A stretch of 57,839 bases of DNA from an uncultured Muribaculaceae bacterium (lineage in GTDB: Bacteria > Bacteroidota > Bacteroidia > Bacteroidales > Muribaculaceae), in contig CAJURN010000010.1 in NCBI GenBank assembly GCA_910589055.1, positions 1-57,839 of the forward strand, written 5' to 3'. The first letter of the stretch is position 1. Each line of letters begins with the position of its first letter. Of the stretch, positions 1 through 8,303 are shown in pieces. The translations under genes were made by a program, and so were the position numbers. The notes under the pieces were generated by a model. It saw only the letters and a program-made list of their open reading frames with translations. It was not told where the DNA came from and did not search any database.

Positions 1-49
1 CAGTCTGAGGTTTGTCTGATACTTTCCGATTTTGGTCGGGTATCGCAAG

Positions 50-446
50 TGGAGCTGGAGGGATTTGAACCCTCGTCCAAACGCGGAATCAATGAGCTTT
101 CTACGTGCGTAGTTTCAAGTTGATTTTCGTGCTGCGGCAGGCCTGAAACTACCAACCGCGGCCTTATCCCCTAAATTTTCGGAAGTCTTCCGGGGAACCG
201 GACTCCCTATTTCCGATATTTCTGCACCGCCTGATCGGTTAGTCTCGGAAAAAGGACAACCGGGCGATGTCTTGTCACTGCAACTGTTGCGGCGATTAAG
301 CTAATCTACTATACTTCGATTAAGCAGCAAGAGCGTAGTTATTTTCGCCATTTAAAAGAGCTGAGGTCTGATATTAAGGAGCATAGACGACAAAGCTCCG
401 CACGCTTACACACCGCTTCTACACGCTGTCAAAACCGGTCAGCCCC
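50..446 (-). ncRNA. ssrA: transfer-messenger RNA (tmRNA)
   Basis: tmRNA rescues ribosomes stalled on broken messages by adding a degradation tag. On the minus strand the 5' end reads GGGGCTGACC and pairs with CAGCTCC near the 3' end (one G-U), forming the tRNA-like acceptor stem. The 3' end carries a T-arm (GGTTCAAATCC). The discriminator A is at position 50; the next bases are CTT, so the terminal CCA is not encoded and must be added. Between these lies a short reading frame for GENNYALAA followed by TAA. The length of 397 nt fits bacterial one-piece tmRNAs. Confidence 0.95.
320..349 (-). other. tmRNA tag-peptide reading frame
   Basis: This is the resume codon GGC through TAA inside tmRNA and encodes GENNYALAA. 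The ending ALAA is the ClpXP-type degron found in tmRNA tags, and the same style of tag is known from Bacteroidales such as Porphyromonas. Confidence 0.9.
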
Positions 447-481
447 GTGTTATGATATGCGCTTTAAGTGGTTAAAGCCTA

Positions 482-489
482 CAAATATA
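482..489 (-). promoter_or_regulatory. possible -7 box for ssrA
   Basis: The minus strand reads TATATTTG, matching the Bacteroidetes TAnnTTTG box, about 36 nt upstream of the mature tmRNA 5' end. That would leave a short precursor leader for RNase P. No good TTTG -33 box is visible. A nearby weak hairpin (CGCTAT/ATAGCG, 491-510) could instead end pyrC transcription. Confidence 0.3.
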
Positions 490-527
490 ACGCTATATGA
501 CGGAATAGCGCATATTTTTAAATATAT

Positions 528-1877
528 TTAACTATGAGAAAACTCCAGCGCCTTACTACGGAGTGGGGTGGAGACGACTCCCGTAAGCCTGTCGTAAGCC
601 AGGCTACCGTTGACCCAGGTGCGCACCACGCGATGCCGTAGGCTACGCCCGGCAAGTGGAGTCCAAGAGCATGGGCTCAGCACATCGGAGTCGCTGACTA
701 CATACGGGTCACAGCTTTCCACAAGCACGAGATCGGCGTAATTTCCCACTTTGATTTCTCCACGGTCGAGTACTCCGAAAAGCCGAGCGGGTGCTTTCGC
801 CATCTTTTCTGCCACGAGTTCGGCAGGAAGGCTTTCAAGAAGCACCGGCAGGGCAAACTGAATCATCGGAGCGCCTGAGGCCGCTTTAAGCGCACCGCCC
901 TGTTTCTCAGAAAGGAGGTGTGGCGCGTGGTCGGTACCGATGGTATCAATTTTTCCTGAACGAAGTGCGGCATGAAGTGCAGCCCTGTCGGCAGAACTTT
1001 TAACGGCAGGATTGATTTTGATTCGCGCTCCGGCCGAAGGATAGTCGTCGGATGAGAATGTAAGATGCAGGGGCGTCACCTCTGCCGTGATTTTCTTATT
1101 CTCCAAAGGTGCGTCGTCGAGCAGGGTTTCAATCTCTGCCTCCGAGGTGATATGAGCTATATGAAGGCGCGTTCCGTGTTTTTGAGCAAGCTCTGCGGCA
1201 AGGGAAGATGCGGCAACACAGGCTTCCACACTGCGTATCCGGCTATGTTCAGCAATTTCCACCTCTGCGTCTTCTCCGGCACGTGCACGGGCCAATGAGA
1301 CGTTTCCGGCTATTATGGCATCGTCCTCGGCATGCACCATCAGCGGAAGACCTTTCCTGGCCGCAAGTTCGAATACCTCTTCGAGCGTCTCCTTGCGCGA
1401 CACGGCCATGTTGCCCGTCGACGAGCCAATGAAAAGCTTGATTCCAGGCACAGCAGAAGGGTCAAGACCGGCGAGAAAATCAAGATTTGACGCTGAAACT
1501 CCCGGAAAGAATCCGTAATTGGCATGGGAAGTACGGGAGGCAATGTCCATTTTCTGAGCAAGCGCTTCGGCCGAACATGTGGGAGGATTCGTGTTGGGCA
1601 TGTCACAGAACGAAGTCACACCTCCGGCGACGGCTGCGGCACTCTCCGATGCGATTGTTGCCTTGTGGGTAAGCCCCGGTTCGCGGAAATGCACGTGGGT
1701 GTCGATAAGCCCCGGCAGGAGCATGGCGCCACCGGCGCTCAACTTTTCATCGGCCTGTAAATTGCCGTCAGGCGCTCCTTCTCCGAAAGCGGATATGCGT
1801 TCGTCCTCGATAAGCAGCCATCCGTTTATGAATTTACCGTCGGCGAGAACGCGTGCGTCGTGAATCAGTGTTTTCAT
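528..1877 (-). CDS. pyrC: dihydroorotase
   Basis: This enzyme cyclises N-carbamoyl-aspartate to dihydroorotate in cytosolic de novo pyrimidine synthesis. The 449-aa length and the DTHVHFREPG motif at residues 59-68 (metal ligands His61 and His63) place it in the class I amidohydrolase-type dihydroorotases, which are longer than the E. coli PyrC type. A later GTDHAPH motif supplies the conserved metal-binding Asp. The ATG overlaps the stop codon of the upstream glycosyltransferase by one base (TGATG), so the two are probably translationally coupled. The gene is last in its transcription unit before ssrA. Confidence 0.93.
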   Translation of the reverse strand: MKTLIHDARVLADGKFINGWLLIEDERISAFGEGAPDGNLQADEKLSAGGAMLLPGLIDTHVHFREPGLTHKATIASESAAAVAGGVTSFCDMPNTNPPTCSAEALAQKMDIASRTSHANYGFFPGVSASNLDFLAGLDPSAVPGIKLFIGSSTGNMAVSRKETLEEVFELAARKGLPLMVHAEDDAIIAGNVSLARARAGEDAEVEIAEHSRIRSVEACVAASSLAAELAQKHGTRLHIAHITSEAEIETLLDDAPLENKKITAEVTPLHLTFSSDDYPSAGARIKINPAVKSSADRAALHAALRSGKIDTIGTDHAPHLLSEKQGGALKAASGAPMIQFALPVLLESLPAELVAEKMAKAPARLFGVLDRGEIKVGNYADLVLVESCDPYVVSDSDVLSPCSWTPLAGRSLRHRVVRTWVNGSLAYDRLTGVVSTPLRSKALEFSHS

Positions 1878-2644
1878 CAGGATTTCTTGCTGTAATCGGG
1901 ATATTTATGAAAAAGGCTGTTCCACTTCAGACGGATAACTCCAAATACGGCCTCGCCGAAGATTCCGGAGTTCATCTTGCTCGTGCCCAGGACGCGGTTG
2001 ATAAAGATAATGGGAACTTCCTCCACGCGAAATCCGTATTTATAGGCCGTGAACTTCATTTCAATCTGGAAGGCATAGCCTTTGAACTTGATTTTGTCAA
2101 GCGGGAGAGCCTCGAGAACGCGTCGGCGGTAGCACACGAAACCGGCCGTGGTGTCGTGGACGGGCATCCCCGTGACGGCACGGACATATTTCGAGGCATA
2201 GAACGACATGAGCACTCGCCCCATGGGCCAGTTCACCACATTGACTCCCGACACATATCGCGACCCTATTACCACATCAGCCCCGGCCTCAGCCCTTGCC
2301 AGGAGCTTGGGCAAATCCTCAGGATTGTGGGAGAAGTCGGCATCCATCTCACAGATGTAGTCGTAGCCACGTTCGAGACAATGCTTGAAGCCTGTGATAT
2401 ATGCTGTTCCAAGACCGAGCTTTCCGGCACGTTCCACAAGGTCGACGCGTCCGGGATATTCCGCCATCTTCTCACGTACAATCGCAGCCGTACCGTCAGG
2501 CGAATTATCGTCAATCACAAGAATATCGACCTGACGCGGAAGCCGCATCACGGCATCAATGATAGCGGCGGCGTTTTCACGCTCGTTATACATCGGTATT
2601 ATCACGGCAGCATCGCTCGATGGCTTGAAGTTCTGGGCAGGCAT
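1877..2644 (-). CDS. polyprenol monophosphomannose synthase-like family 2 glycosyltransferase
   Basis: This is a 255-aa GT-A fold glycosyltransferase resembling dolichol-phosphate mannosyltransferases. It starts its core with VIIPMYNERE, followed by the nucleotide-binding DDNSPDGT (residues 45-52) and the catalytic DADFSHNPED (101-110). The family transfers a sugar from GDP- or UDP-sugar to a polyprenyl phosphate at the membrane, giving a lipid-linked donor for surface glycans or lipoprotein glycosylation. No C-terminal membrane segments are obvious, so this is the short soluble form. It is the first gene of a two-gene unit with pyrC, behind a TAAATTTG promoter box. The sugar is inferred, not shown. 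Confidence 0.85.
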   Translation of the reverse strand: MPAQNFKPSSDAAVIIPMYNERENAAAIIDAVMRLPRQVDILVIDDNSPDGTAAIVREKMAEYPGRVDLVERAGKLGLGTAYITGFKHCLERGYDYICEMDADFSHNPEDLPKLLARAEAGADVVIGSRYVSGVNVVNWPMGRVLMSFYASKYVRAVTGMPVHDTTAGFVCYRRRVLEALPLDKIKFKGYAFQIEMKFTAYKYGFRVEEVPIIFINRVLGTSKMNSGIFGEAVFGVIRLKWNSLFHKYPDYSKKS

Positions 2645-2666
2645 AATATGTGGGTTTTAGAGTATG

Positions 2667-2674
2667 CAAATTTA
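2667..2674 (-). promoter_or_regulatory. -7 box for the glycosyltransferase-pyrC unit
   Basis: The minus strand reads TAAATTTG, a full match to TAnnTTTG. It would start transcription about 15 nt before the ATG at 2644. The -33 position shows only a weak TGTT about 20 nt further upstream. Confidence 0.5.
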
Positions 2675-2718
2675 ATAATAAGTCGAAGAGAGCTAACAGT
2701 GTTTATGTTAAAAAACGC

Positions 2719-3642
2719 TTATGATTCGCTTTTGTTCCTCTTGTTTCGCGGATGGTGTGCCATTATTGCCTCACGCAGGTGGCTTGTGTCGAGATGGAGA
2801 TAAATTTCCGTCGTAGCAATGCTCTCGTGTCCGAGCATCTGCTGTATGGCTCTGAGATTGGCACCCCCCTCGAGAAGGTGTGTGGCGAAGGAATGGCGCA
2901 GTGTGTGGGGAGAAATCGTCTTTGACACCCCTGCCGCCTCGGCAAGATCACGCACGATATAGAACACCATCACGCGTGTGAGCCTGTGTCCACGGCGGTT
3001 AAGGAAGAGAATACCTTCCTCTCCGGGCTTCACGTCCATGCTGTCGCGCTCCGGCAGATAAGCCCTCACAGCCGCAACGGCATTTATCGACATCGGCACC
3101 ATGCGTTCCTTGTTGCCCTTACCCACTACAACAAGCATTTCCTCATTAAGATAGACACGTCTCGTCTCCAGATTGCAAAGCTCGCTCACACGCAGTCCCG
3201 AGCCGTACAGTACCTCCATTATAGCCCTGTTGCGCAGTCCCAGAGGATCCGACACATCCGCCGCCTTAATCATTGCCACAACTTCATCAACAGAAAGCGT
3301 TTCGGGCAGATGGGCGCCATAGTCGGGGCGGTCGACCAAATCCATGGGGTTGCAGTCAATAAGACCTTCCACCACCATGTAGCGGTAGAAACTGCGTATT
3401 CCCGAAATCATGCGCGCCTGGCTGCGCGGAGAAATGCCCAGGTCGCACAAGTCGGCAAGAAACACCGTGAAATCATCGGTTTTCAAGTCATATACCGACC
3501 TCCCGGCCTCCGAGAGCCATACGGCAAGACGGTCGACATCCCTGAGATACGCCTCACGGGAGAGGTCGGAATAACCCCGCTCCAACTGCATGTACACGCT
3601 GAACATGTCGCGCAAGATCTCGTAGGAGTATTTCTGCGGCAT
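2719..3642 (-). CDS. xerD: tyrosine recombinase, XerD type
   Basis: This 307-aa protein has an N-terminal SAM-like DNA-binding domain (about residues 1-100) and a C-terminal catalytic domain. The complete catalytic set is visible: Arg151 (SGLRVSEL), Lys175 (GKGNKER), His246 and Arg249 (HTLRH), His272 (LGHES) and nucleophile Tyr281. Housekeeping XerC/XerD resolve chromosome dimers at dif with FtsK. Length and motifs fit XerD rather than a shufflon or integrative-element integrase, and no att-like repeats or invertible promoter lie beside it. It follows the DUF4294 gene by 5 nt, an arrangement I recall as common in Bacteroidota. XerC would have to be elsewhere. Confidence 0.88.
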   Translation of the reverse strand: MPQKYSYEILRDMFSVYMQLERGYSDLSREAYLRDVDRLAVWLSEAGRSVYDLKTDDFTVFLADLCDLGISPRSQARMISGIRSFYRYMVVEGLIDCNPMDLVDRPDYGAHLPETLSVDEVVAMIKAADVSDPLGLRNRAIMEVLYGSGLRVSELCNLETRRVYLNEEMLVVVGKGNKERMVPMSINAVAAVRAYLPERDSMDVKPGEEGILFLNRRGHRLTRVMVFYIVRDLAEAAGVSKTISPHTLRHSFATHLLEGGANLRAIQQMLGHESIATTEIYLHLDTSHLREAIMAHHPRNKRNKSES

Positions 3643-3647
3643 AACGA

Positions 3648-4307
3648 TTACAAAGTACCTTGCTCGACTTCGCGGGCGATACGGTCAAGCATCGTGTCGT
3701 TCTTGTCCTTTCCCGGCTTGAAGTCGCTCTTCAGGCTCACTCCGAAAAGTTTTCCGAATCCTTGCCAGAATGTGGCACGGAACGAGCCGAGGAAAGCCTT
3801 CACGATGTCGTAGCTCGACTGATGCGTCTCGCGTTGAATCAGCTTTACAAGCACCTTTGCCTGCCGCTTGGAGAAGCGTTTCAGAGTTGGCTTATATTGC
3901 TCGAAAAGCGCTTTTTCCATCGACTTCAGATACGCTTCGCGCTCCTTTTGGGTTGGGAAGGTCTCGAGATACTCGTAGGTCTCGATAAGCGTTTCGGCAA
4001 TCAGTTTGGCATACGGCAAAGTCAGTTTGACGTCGCGGACAGTGCGCCAGTAATATTCCTCCTGCTTCTTGTTCTTGAACTTCAGCTTGGGATATACGGT
4101 AAGCTCCTGCATGAAAAACACGAGCATGCTGTCGCCCTGCTCATCGACACGCCAGGAATATCCACGGTAAGGATTGCGCTTGTATGGCCCGGGGTCGATA
4201 ATTTCGGTCTGTTTCTTTTCAGAGGCCGAAGCACGCGCCGGAGCACACCACGCAGCCGTGGACGTCAGTATAAGAGCCAGAAGGAGTGTTACAAGTTTTC
4301 TGTTCAC
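3648..4307 (-). CDS. DUF4294 domain-containing exported protein
   Basis: This is a 219-aa protein with a signal peptide (MNRKLVTLLLALILTSTAAW) and then a basic, alpha-helical DUF4294 domain. The stretch around YYWRTVRDVKLTLPYAKLIA, followed by charged helices, is the family signature. DUF4294 is restricted to Bacteroidota and has no assigned function. It lies between nadB (32 nt upstream) and xerD (5 nt downstream), so the three probably share a transcript from the nadB promoter. Confidence 0.8.
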   Translation of the reverse strand: MNRKLVTLLLALILTSTAAWCAPARASASEKKQTEIIDPGPYKRNPYRGYSWRVDEQGDSMLVFFMQELTVYPKLKFKNKKQEEYYWRTVRDVKLTLPYAKLIAETLIETYEYLETFPTQKEREAYLKSMEKALFEQYKPTLKRFSKRQAKVLVKLIQRETHQSSYDIVKAFLGSFRATFWQGFGKLFGVSLKSDFKPGKDKNDTMLDRIAREVEQGTL

Positions 4308-4339
4308 GTAAGGGGAGAGAGTTTACGGTGTTTTTATTG

Positions 4340-5917
4340 TCAATCTTTTTTTACTGGAGGATAATCAAGCGTGTAGTGCAGGCCGCGGGATTCCTTGCGT
4401 TCTTTTGCCTGACGCATAATAAGATATCCTACGTTGATGATATTGCGCAGCTCGCATATCTCGCGCGACGCTTTTGAGCACTTGAAGAGCTTTTCGGTTT
4501 CTTCGTAGAGAATGTCCAGACGGTTCCAAGCCCTGTCAAGTCGCAGATTGCTACGCACGATGCCCACATAGGCACCCATAATCTGACCTACCTCGCGGAT
4601 ACTTTGGGTTATCAGCACCATTTCCTCGGGATGACGCGTGCCTTCGTCGTTCCAAGCCGGAACGTCATGGCGAATCGCTATATGGCGGATGGCCTCGGAT
4701 GCGTGGCGCGCTGCCGCGTCGGCATATACCACAGCCTCGATGAGCGAGTTGGACGCCAGGCGGTTGCCACCGTGGAGTCCGGTGCACGAACATTCGCCAA
4801 GGGCATACAGGTGCTTGATGGATGATTCGCCGTTGGTGTCCACCTTTATACCGCCACACAGATAGTGGGCAGCGGGAGCTACCGGAATATAATCCTTGGT
4901 GATGTCAATTCCGAGTTCGAGACAATGACGGTAGATGTTGGGGAAGTGCTTCTTGGTTTCCTCGGGGTCTTTATGAGTGACGTCGAGATACACATGGTCG
5001 TCGCCGTTGAGCTTCATTTCACTGTCGATTGCGCGGGCAACGATGTCGCGCGGAGCAAGCGACAGACGGGGGTCATACTTGTGCATGAATTCCTCGCCCT
5101 TGAGGTTGCGGAGCACTGCACCATAGCCACGCATGGCCTCGGTTATGAGGAACGACGGACGGTCGCCGGGATGGAAAAGAGCAGTGGGGTGGAACTGTAT
5201 GAATTCCATGTCCTGCACCGTACCTTTTGCGCGGTACACCATCGCTATGCCGTCGCCGGTGGCAACCAACGGGTTGGTAGTGGTCTGATACACGGCTCCG
5301 ACTCCTCCGGTTGCCATAACAGTAACCTTGGCAAGGAAGGTATCTACATTACCGGTATTGATATCCAGCACATAAGCTCCGTAGCAGGTGATGTCGGGAG
5401 TGCGACGGGTCACAATCTTTCCGAGATGGTGCTGGGTAATGATTTCAATTGCGAAATGATGCTCGTACACATCAATATTGGGATTACGGCGCACGGCCTC
5501 GATAAGGCTTTCCTGAATCTCGAAGCCTGTGTTGTCGGCATGATGCAGGATTCGGAACTCCGAATGTCCGCCCTCGCGGTGGAGGTCGAAACTGCCGTCG
5601 TCCTTCTTGTCAAAATCCACGCCCCATCCTATCAGTTCGCGAATCTGGTCGGGAGCGCCTTTCACCACTTTCTCCACGGCCACAGGGTCGCTGAGCCAGT
5701 CACCCGCCACCATCGTGTCGTGGATATGTTTTTCGAAGTCGTCGACCTCAAGATTAGTCACTGATGCCACGCCACCCTGAGCAAGGGCGGTATTGGCCTC
5801 ATCAAGAGTAGTCTTGCATATCAGGGCCACTCGTCCGGCTGCGGCCACCTTCAGAGCAAAGCTCATTCCGGCGATTCCGGAGCCAATCACAACGTAATCA
5901 TATTCGTGTGTCATCAT
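4340..5917 (-). CDS. nadB: L-aspartate oxidase
   Basis: This FAD enzyme oxidises L-aspartate to iminoaspartate, the first step of NAD synthesis with NadA. The Rossmann FAD motif (YVVIGSGIAGMSFAL) sits at the N-terminus. Further in are the fumarate reductase/succinate dehydrogenase-like substrate loop (EFIQFHPTALF), the capping-domain motif HREGGHSE, and LHGGNRLASNSLIEA. The reading frame opens further upstream, but the tandem ATGs at 5917 and 5914 directly before THEYDYVVIGSG are the natural start; the extra residues would overlap the promoter. The product from 5917 is 525 aa, normal for NadB. nadA and nadC are not in this window. Confidence 0.92.
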   Translation of the reverse strand: MMTHEYDYVVIGSGIAGMSFALKVAAAGRVALICKTTLDEANTALAQGGVASVTNLEVDDFEKHIHDTMVAGDWLSDPVAVEKVVKGAPDQIRELIGWGVDFDKKDDGSFDLHREGGHSEFRILHHADNTGFEIQESLIEAVRRNPNIDVYEHHFAIEIITQHHLGKIVTRRTPDITCYGAYVLDINTGNVDTFLAKVTVMATGGVGAVYQTTTNPLVATGDGIAMVYRAKGTVQDMEFIQFHPTALFHPGDRPSFLITEAMRGYGAVLRNLKGEEFMHKYDPRLSLAPRDIVARAIDSEMKLNGDDHVYLDVTHKDPEETKKHFPNIYRHCLELGIDITKDYIPVAPAAHYLCGGIKVDTNGESSIKHLYALGECSCTGLHGGNRLASNSLIEAVVYADAAARHASEAIRHIAIRHDVPAWNDEGTRHPEEMVLITQSIREVGQIMGAYVGIVRSNLRLDRAWNRLDILYEETEKLFKCSKASREICELRNIINVGYLIMRQAKERKESRGLHYTLDYPPVKKD

Positions 5918-5977
5918 GATAACAATAACAAATTGCCGGTGAAAAAGGCGCATTTCGCCCCCGCACCGTTCAAGATG

Positions 5978-6009
5978 CAAAGATAATTATAAGTCAGTCG
6001 CCATGCAAA
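5978..6009 (-). promoter_or_regulatory. promoter of nadB (-33 TTTG, -7 TATCTTTG)
   Basis: On the minus strand TTTG (6006-6009) and TATCTTTG (5978-5985) are separated by 20 nt, matching the Bacteroidetes housekeeping promoter. The -33 region lies in the 17-mer at 6005-6021, which recurs exactly at two places near the right edge of the window. Transcription would start near 5972, leaving a leader of about 55 nt. Confidence 0.75.
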
Positions 6010-6130
6010 ATTTATTTTAGCTTCACAAGCAGACAAACCGGTATTCGGTGATGGGATGAGCCGAAAATATGGCTCATAAACGGATATATCTTCACACTAG
6101 AGATAGATTTTGCCTTAGAGTACTTCAACC

Positions 6131-8023
6131 TCAGGCTTTTATCTTTTTCTGTGTCGCTCTATATTTTTGTCGTGGACTTGTTGATGAGTCCTTATATAAT
6201 TTTTCTATATATCCGTCTGCAACCATTCTTGGAAGAATGGTATTACGTAGATAGTCTTGTTTATATCCCAATGCCGTTGCTATTTCCTCTCTCGTCTTCC
6301 ATGTTCTGCAGAACTTTGTAATAATGTTACACAACTCAGTGTAATCCCGCCTATGTCGCCTCTTGCCTGCAACATTACTTGCAACATTACTTGCAACATT
6401 ACTTGCAACATTACCTGCAACATTACCTGCTGACAAAACTACGACCTCATTAGGCTGAGTATCTGATTTGTAATTAGGATGTTGGGGTTTATCTGTATTC
6501 TCTCTAAACTGTTTAAATCCGGTGTTTACTGAGTAAACTGTACCCCTGCCAAAACCGGAAGATATTAGTAGCCCTTCTTTACAAAGTCCCCTAAGTAGAG
6601 TTGTGATATCTGTACGATGAAGGTCAAGAGAGTGTTGTAATATTGAATTTGAGACGTGAGGCATTGTTAAAGCCATAGCCATAGTCAACAACTCATTAGA
6701 GGATAATCTACGGCTTTTTTCTCCAAATAATTGATAAAGCTGTCGCTCAATCTCATCTGATAATATAGACTCGAGTGGGAGTAATAATTCCACTCTATTA
6801 GGTTCTCCTTTTTCGGAAATAATTGGCATCCTGAAATTCGCTTCTTTCCAGCCCTGCATAATGGTATCAGAACCACTTCCGGCTTTTTCTGCAACGCCAA
6901 TCAGAGTAAACATAGTCTGAATAGACGGATTCCTGCACACTGTATAGCCCCCGCTATAAAACTGCTCTTTAGAAACAAGCATTGTTCCAGGGTTGGAGAA
7001 TATGATTTCAGTTGGCCGCTTGATAATTATCAGTTTAGTGTCACTTTGGTAAAGTGGATGCACACAGAAATTCACAAAAGCTTCACGCAAACCTTTATGA
7101 ATCTTTGTTTCATCTTGTCTGATATTCCCATCAAGTTTGAATGGAGTTGGAATAAAACCTTGTAGTTTTGGCAATAAGCGTCTGTAAATTTGGAAAAGAT
7201 TAGCCTCCCAAGAACCATCACTAAATATTCGGTCGCTCCATCGTTCCTGACCTGGGAGATATTCTCTGTAATCTATCATATATTGAGGTAAGGCCTCTAT
7301 GATTGAATCATATTTACCAAACATCAATAGTCCCGCCAATGTCAAACCCTCCTTCCCGCTCTTTCTGTCTTTGCGATAAGCCTTCAAATGACGTAACAAT
7401 TCCATATCACTGTCTGAAGTCCACGCATGCGAGGGCTTCAAGTTCACAAACAATTGACGATAAGCCCTTAGAGATTCGGGATCGAGGTCTTCAATAGTGA
7501 AACCTTCCTGAATCTCATAGTCCATCGCTAAATTCGGACGCTGCTCAGAAAGCATAAGAGAAACTTCCCAATCCTTACATAAGTAATCCCCACTGTCGTT
7601 CCTTCTATATGTTCCACGTAGAGGATTCTGACCAATATAAATGGGACGTTCCTCTCGGGAGGCACGTGGCACCGAAATCATAATAAAATGATTTCCTCCA
7701 TATTCCCCTTTTGTTACATCATCATTAGTAAGCAAATTTCTGCTCACTTGATTCGGGTCATTTATCATATCCCAGAAAACCTTCTCATATTCATAGATTT
7801 TTTCTTCGGTAAGACCCTCCGGATAAAACTTGCCTGCCTTTTCCTTTATGCCGATTACTATTACTCCTCCATCGGTATTTGCAAAGGAAGAATATGTCTC
7901 CTTAACACCTTTTCCGGGAAATCCACCCTTACCATGTTTAAATTCCACACACTCAGTCTCCTTATCAGCCATAAGAGTATCAAGATAATCGTGCAATGAA
8001 GTATACAGTCTGTTATTGTCCAT
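6131..8023 (-). CDS. AlbA_2 (Schlafen-like) ATP-binding regulator with winged-helix C-terminus
   Basis: This 630-aa protein has the order typical of the AAA_4/AlbA_2 family. An N-terminal Schlafen AlbA_2 domain (about residues 15-140; CVEFKHGKGG, FANTDGGVIVIGI) is followed by a GHKL-like ATPase domain (about 310-400; HKGLREAFVNFCVHPLY). After that come a first winged helix, a low-complexity NVAG/NVAS linker near residues 533-555, and a second helix-turn-helix (TREEIATALG). Members are thought to bind nucleic acid and act as regulators or stress/defence factors, but the target is unknown. It is AT-richer than its neighbours, stands alone behind its own promoter, and looks horizontally acquired. 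Confidence 0.82.
   Translation of the reverse strand: MDNNRLYTSLHDYLDTLMADKETECVEFKHGKGGFPGKGVKETYSSFANTDGGVIVIGIKEKAGKFYPEGLTEEKIYEYEKVFWDMINDPNQVSRNLLTNDDVTKGEYGGNHFIMISVPRASREERPIYIGQNPLRGTYRRNDSGDYLCKDWEVSLMLSEQRPNLAMDYEIQEGFTIEDLDPESLRAYRQLFVNLKPSHAWTSDSDMELLRHLKAYRKDRKSGKEGLTLAGLLMFGKYDSIIEALPQYMIDYREYLPGQERWSDRIFSDGSWEANLFQIYRRLLPKLQGFIPTPFKLDGNIRQDETKIHKGLREAFVNFCVHPLYQSDTKLIIIKRPTEIIFSNPGTMLVSKEQFYSGGYTVCRNPSIQTMFTLIGVAEKAGSGSDTIMQGWKEANFRMPIISEKGEPNRVELLLPLESILSDEIERQLYQLFGEKSRRLSSNELLTMAMALTMPHVSNSILQHSLDLHRTDITTLLRGLCKEGLLISSGFGRGTVYSVNTGFKQFRENTDKPQHPNYKSDTQPNEVVVLSAGNVAGNVASNVASNVASNVAGKRRHRRDYTELCNIITKFCRTWKTREEIATALGYKQDYLRNTILPRMVADGYIEKLYKDSSTSPRQKYRATQKKIKA
6366..6430 (-). 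repeat. 12-bp in-frame minisatellite in the AlbA_2 gene
   Basis: Five consecutive 12-bp units (cctgcaacatta or cttgcaacatta) run from 6366 to 6425, plus a partial sixth. On the coding strand each unit encodes NVAG or NVAS. Because 12 is a multiple of three, gain or loss of a unit changes linker length without breaking the frame. Confidence 0.9.
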
Positions 8024-8086
8024 AGTTACCGGTGTGTATTTAAGAATTATAGCTGAATTTCTGTCAGATTGGCGTCACTAATATTG

Positions 8087-8118
8087 CAAAGTTACAAATG
8101 TTCAACAATATAGCCAAA
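8087..8118 (-). promoter_or_regulatory. promoter of the AlbA_2 gene
   Basis: The minus strand shows TTTG (8115-8118), a 20-nt spacer and TAACTTTG (8087-8094), a full consensus match. The start site would be near 8081, about 58 nt before the ATG at 8023. Confidence 0.75.
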
Positions 8119-8221
8119 TAGATTCTTTTTTTGCACGCGCAGCATATAAACATCAAATACACAGCTCAAGCTCAACACAGCGTTTATTTACCGGATTATT
8201 GCAATTTTACATATAATTTAT

Positions 8222-8268
8222 CCTCACTGATTTTGGCCGTCATAAAATGATGAGCCAAATCAGTGAGG
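8222..8268 (-). terminator. stem-loop ending the thiamine operon
   Basis: The inverted repeat CCTCACTGATT / AATCAGTGAGG extends to 15 pairs with one bulged base. It lies about 35 nt past the thiD stop codon. The strand downstream is AT-rich rather than a clean T-run, so the terminator role is likely but not certain. The 8024-8303 gap holds only this stem-loop and the AlbA_2 promoter. Confidence 0.55.
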
Positions 8269-8303
8269 ACGATTAGATATTGAGTAAAAGAACTCTGAGG
8301 CAG

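Noticed and set aside
50..120. The 3' end looks like an ordinary tRNA gene (T-arm and acceptor).
   Set aside because: It pairs with the distant GGGGCTG at 446 and encloses a tag reading frame, so it is the tRNA-like part of tmRNA.
528..1877. Long open frames on the opposite strand of pyrC, nadB, mfd, gldE and the Na/Pi gene.
   Set aside because: They lack family motifs, overlap well-supported genes completely, and are expected shadows in GC-rich coding DNA.
2719..3642. Integrase of a mobile element or invertible-promoter recombinase.
   Set aside because: Length and motifs fit housekeeping XerD, the flanks are core genes, and no inverted repeats flanking a promoter were found nearby.
6366..6430. 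CRISPR-like array.
   Set aside because: Units are 12 bp, contiguous without spacers, and encode a protein linker. No CRISPR array or cas gene was seen anywhere in the window.
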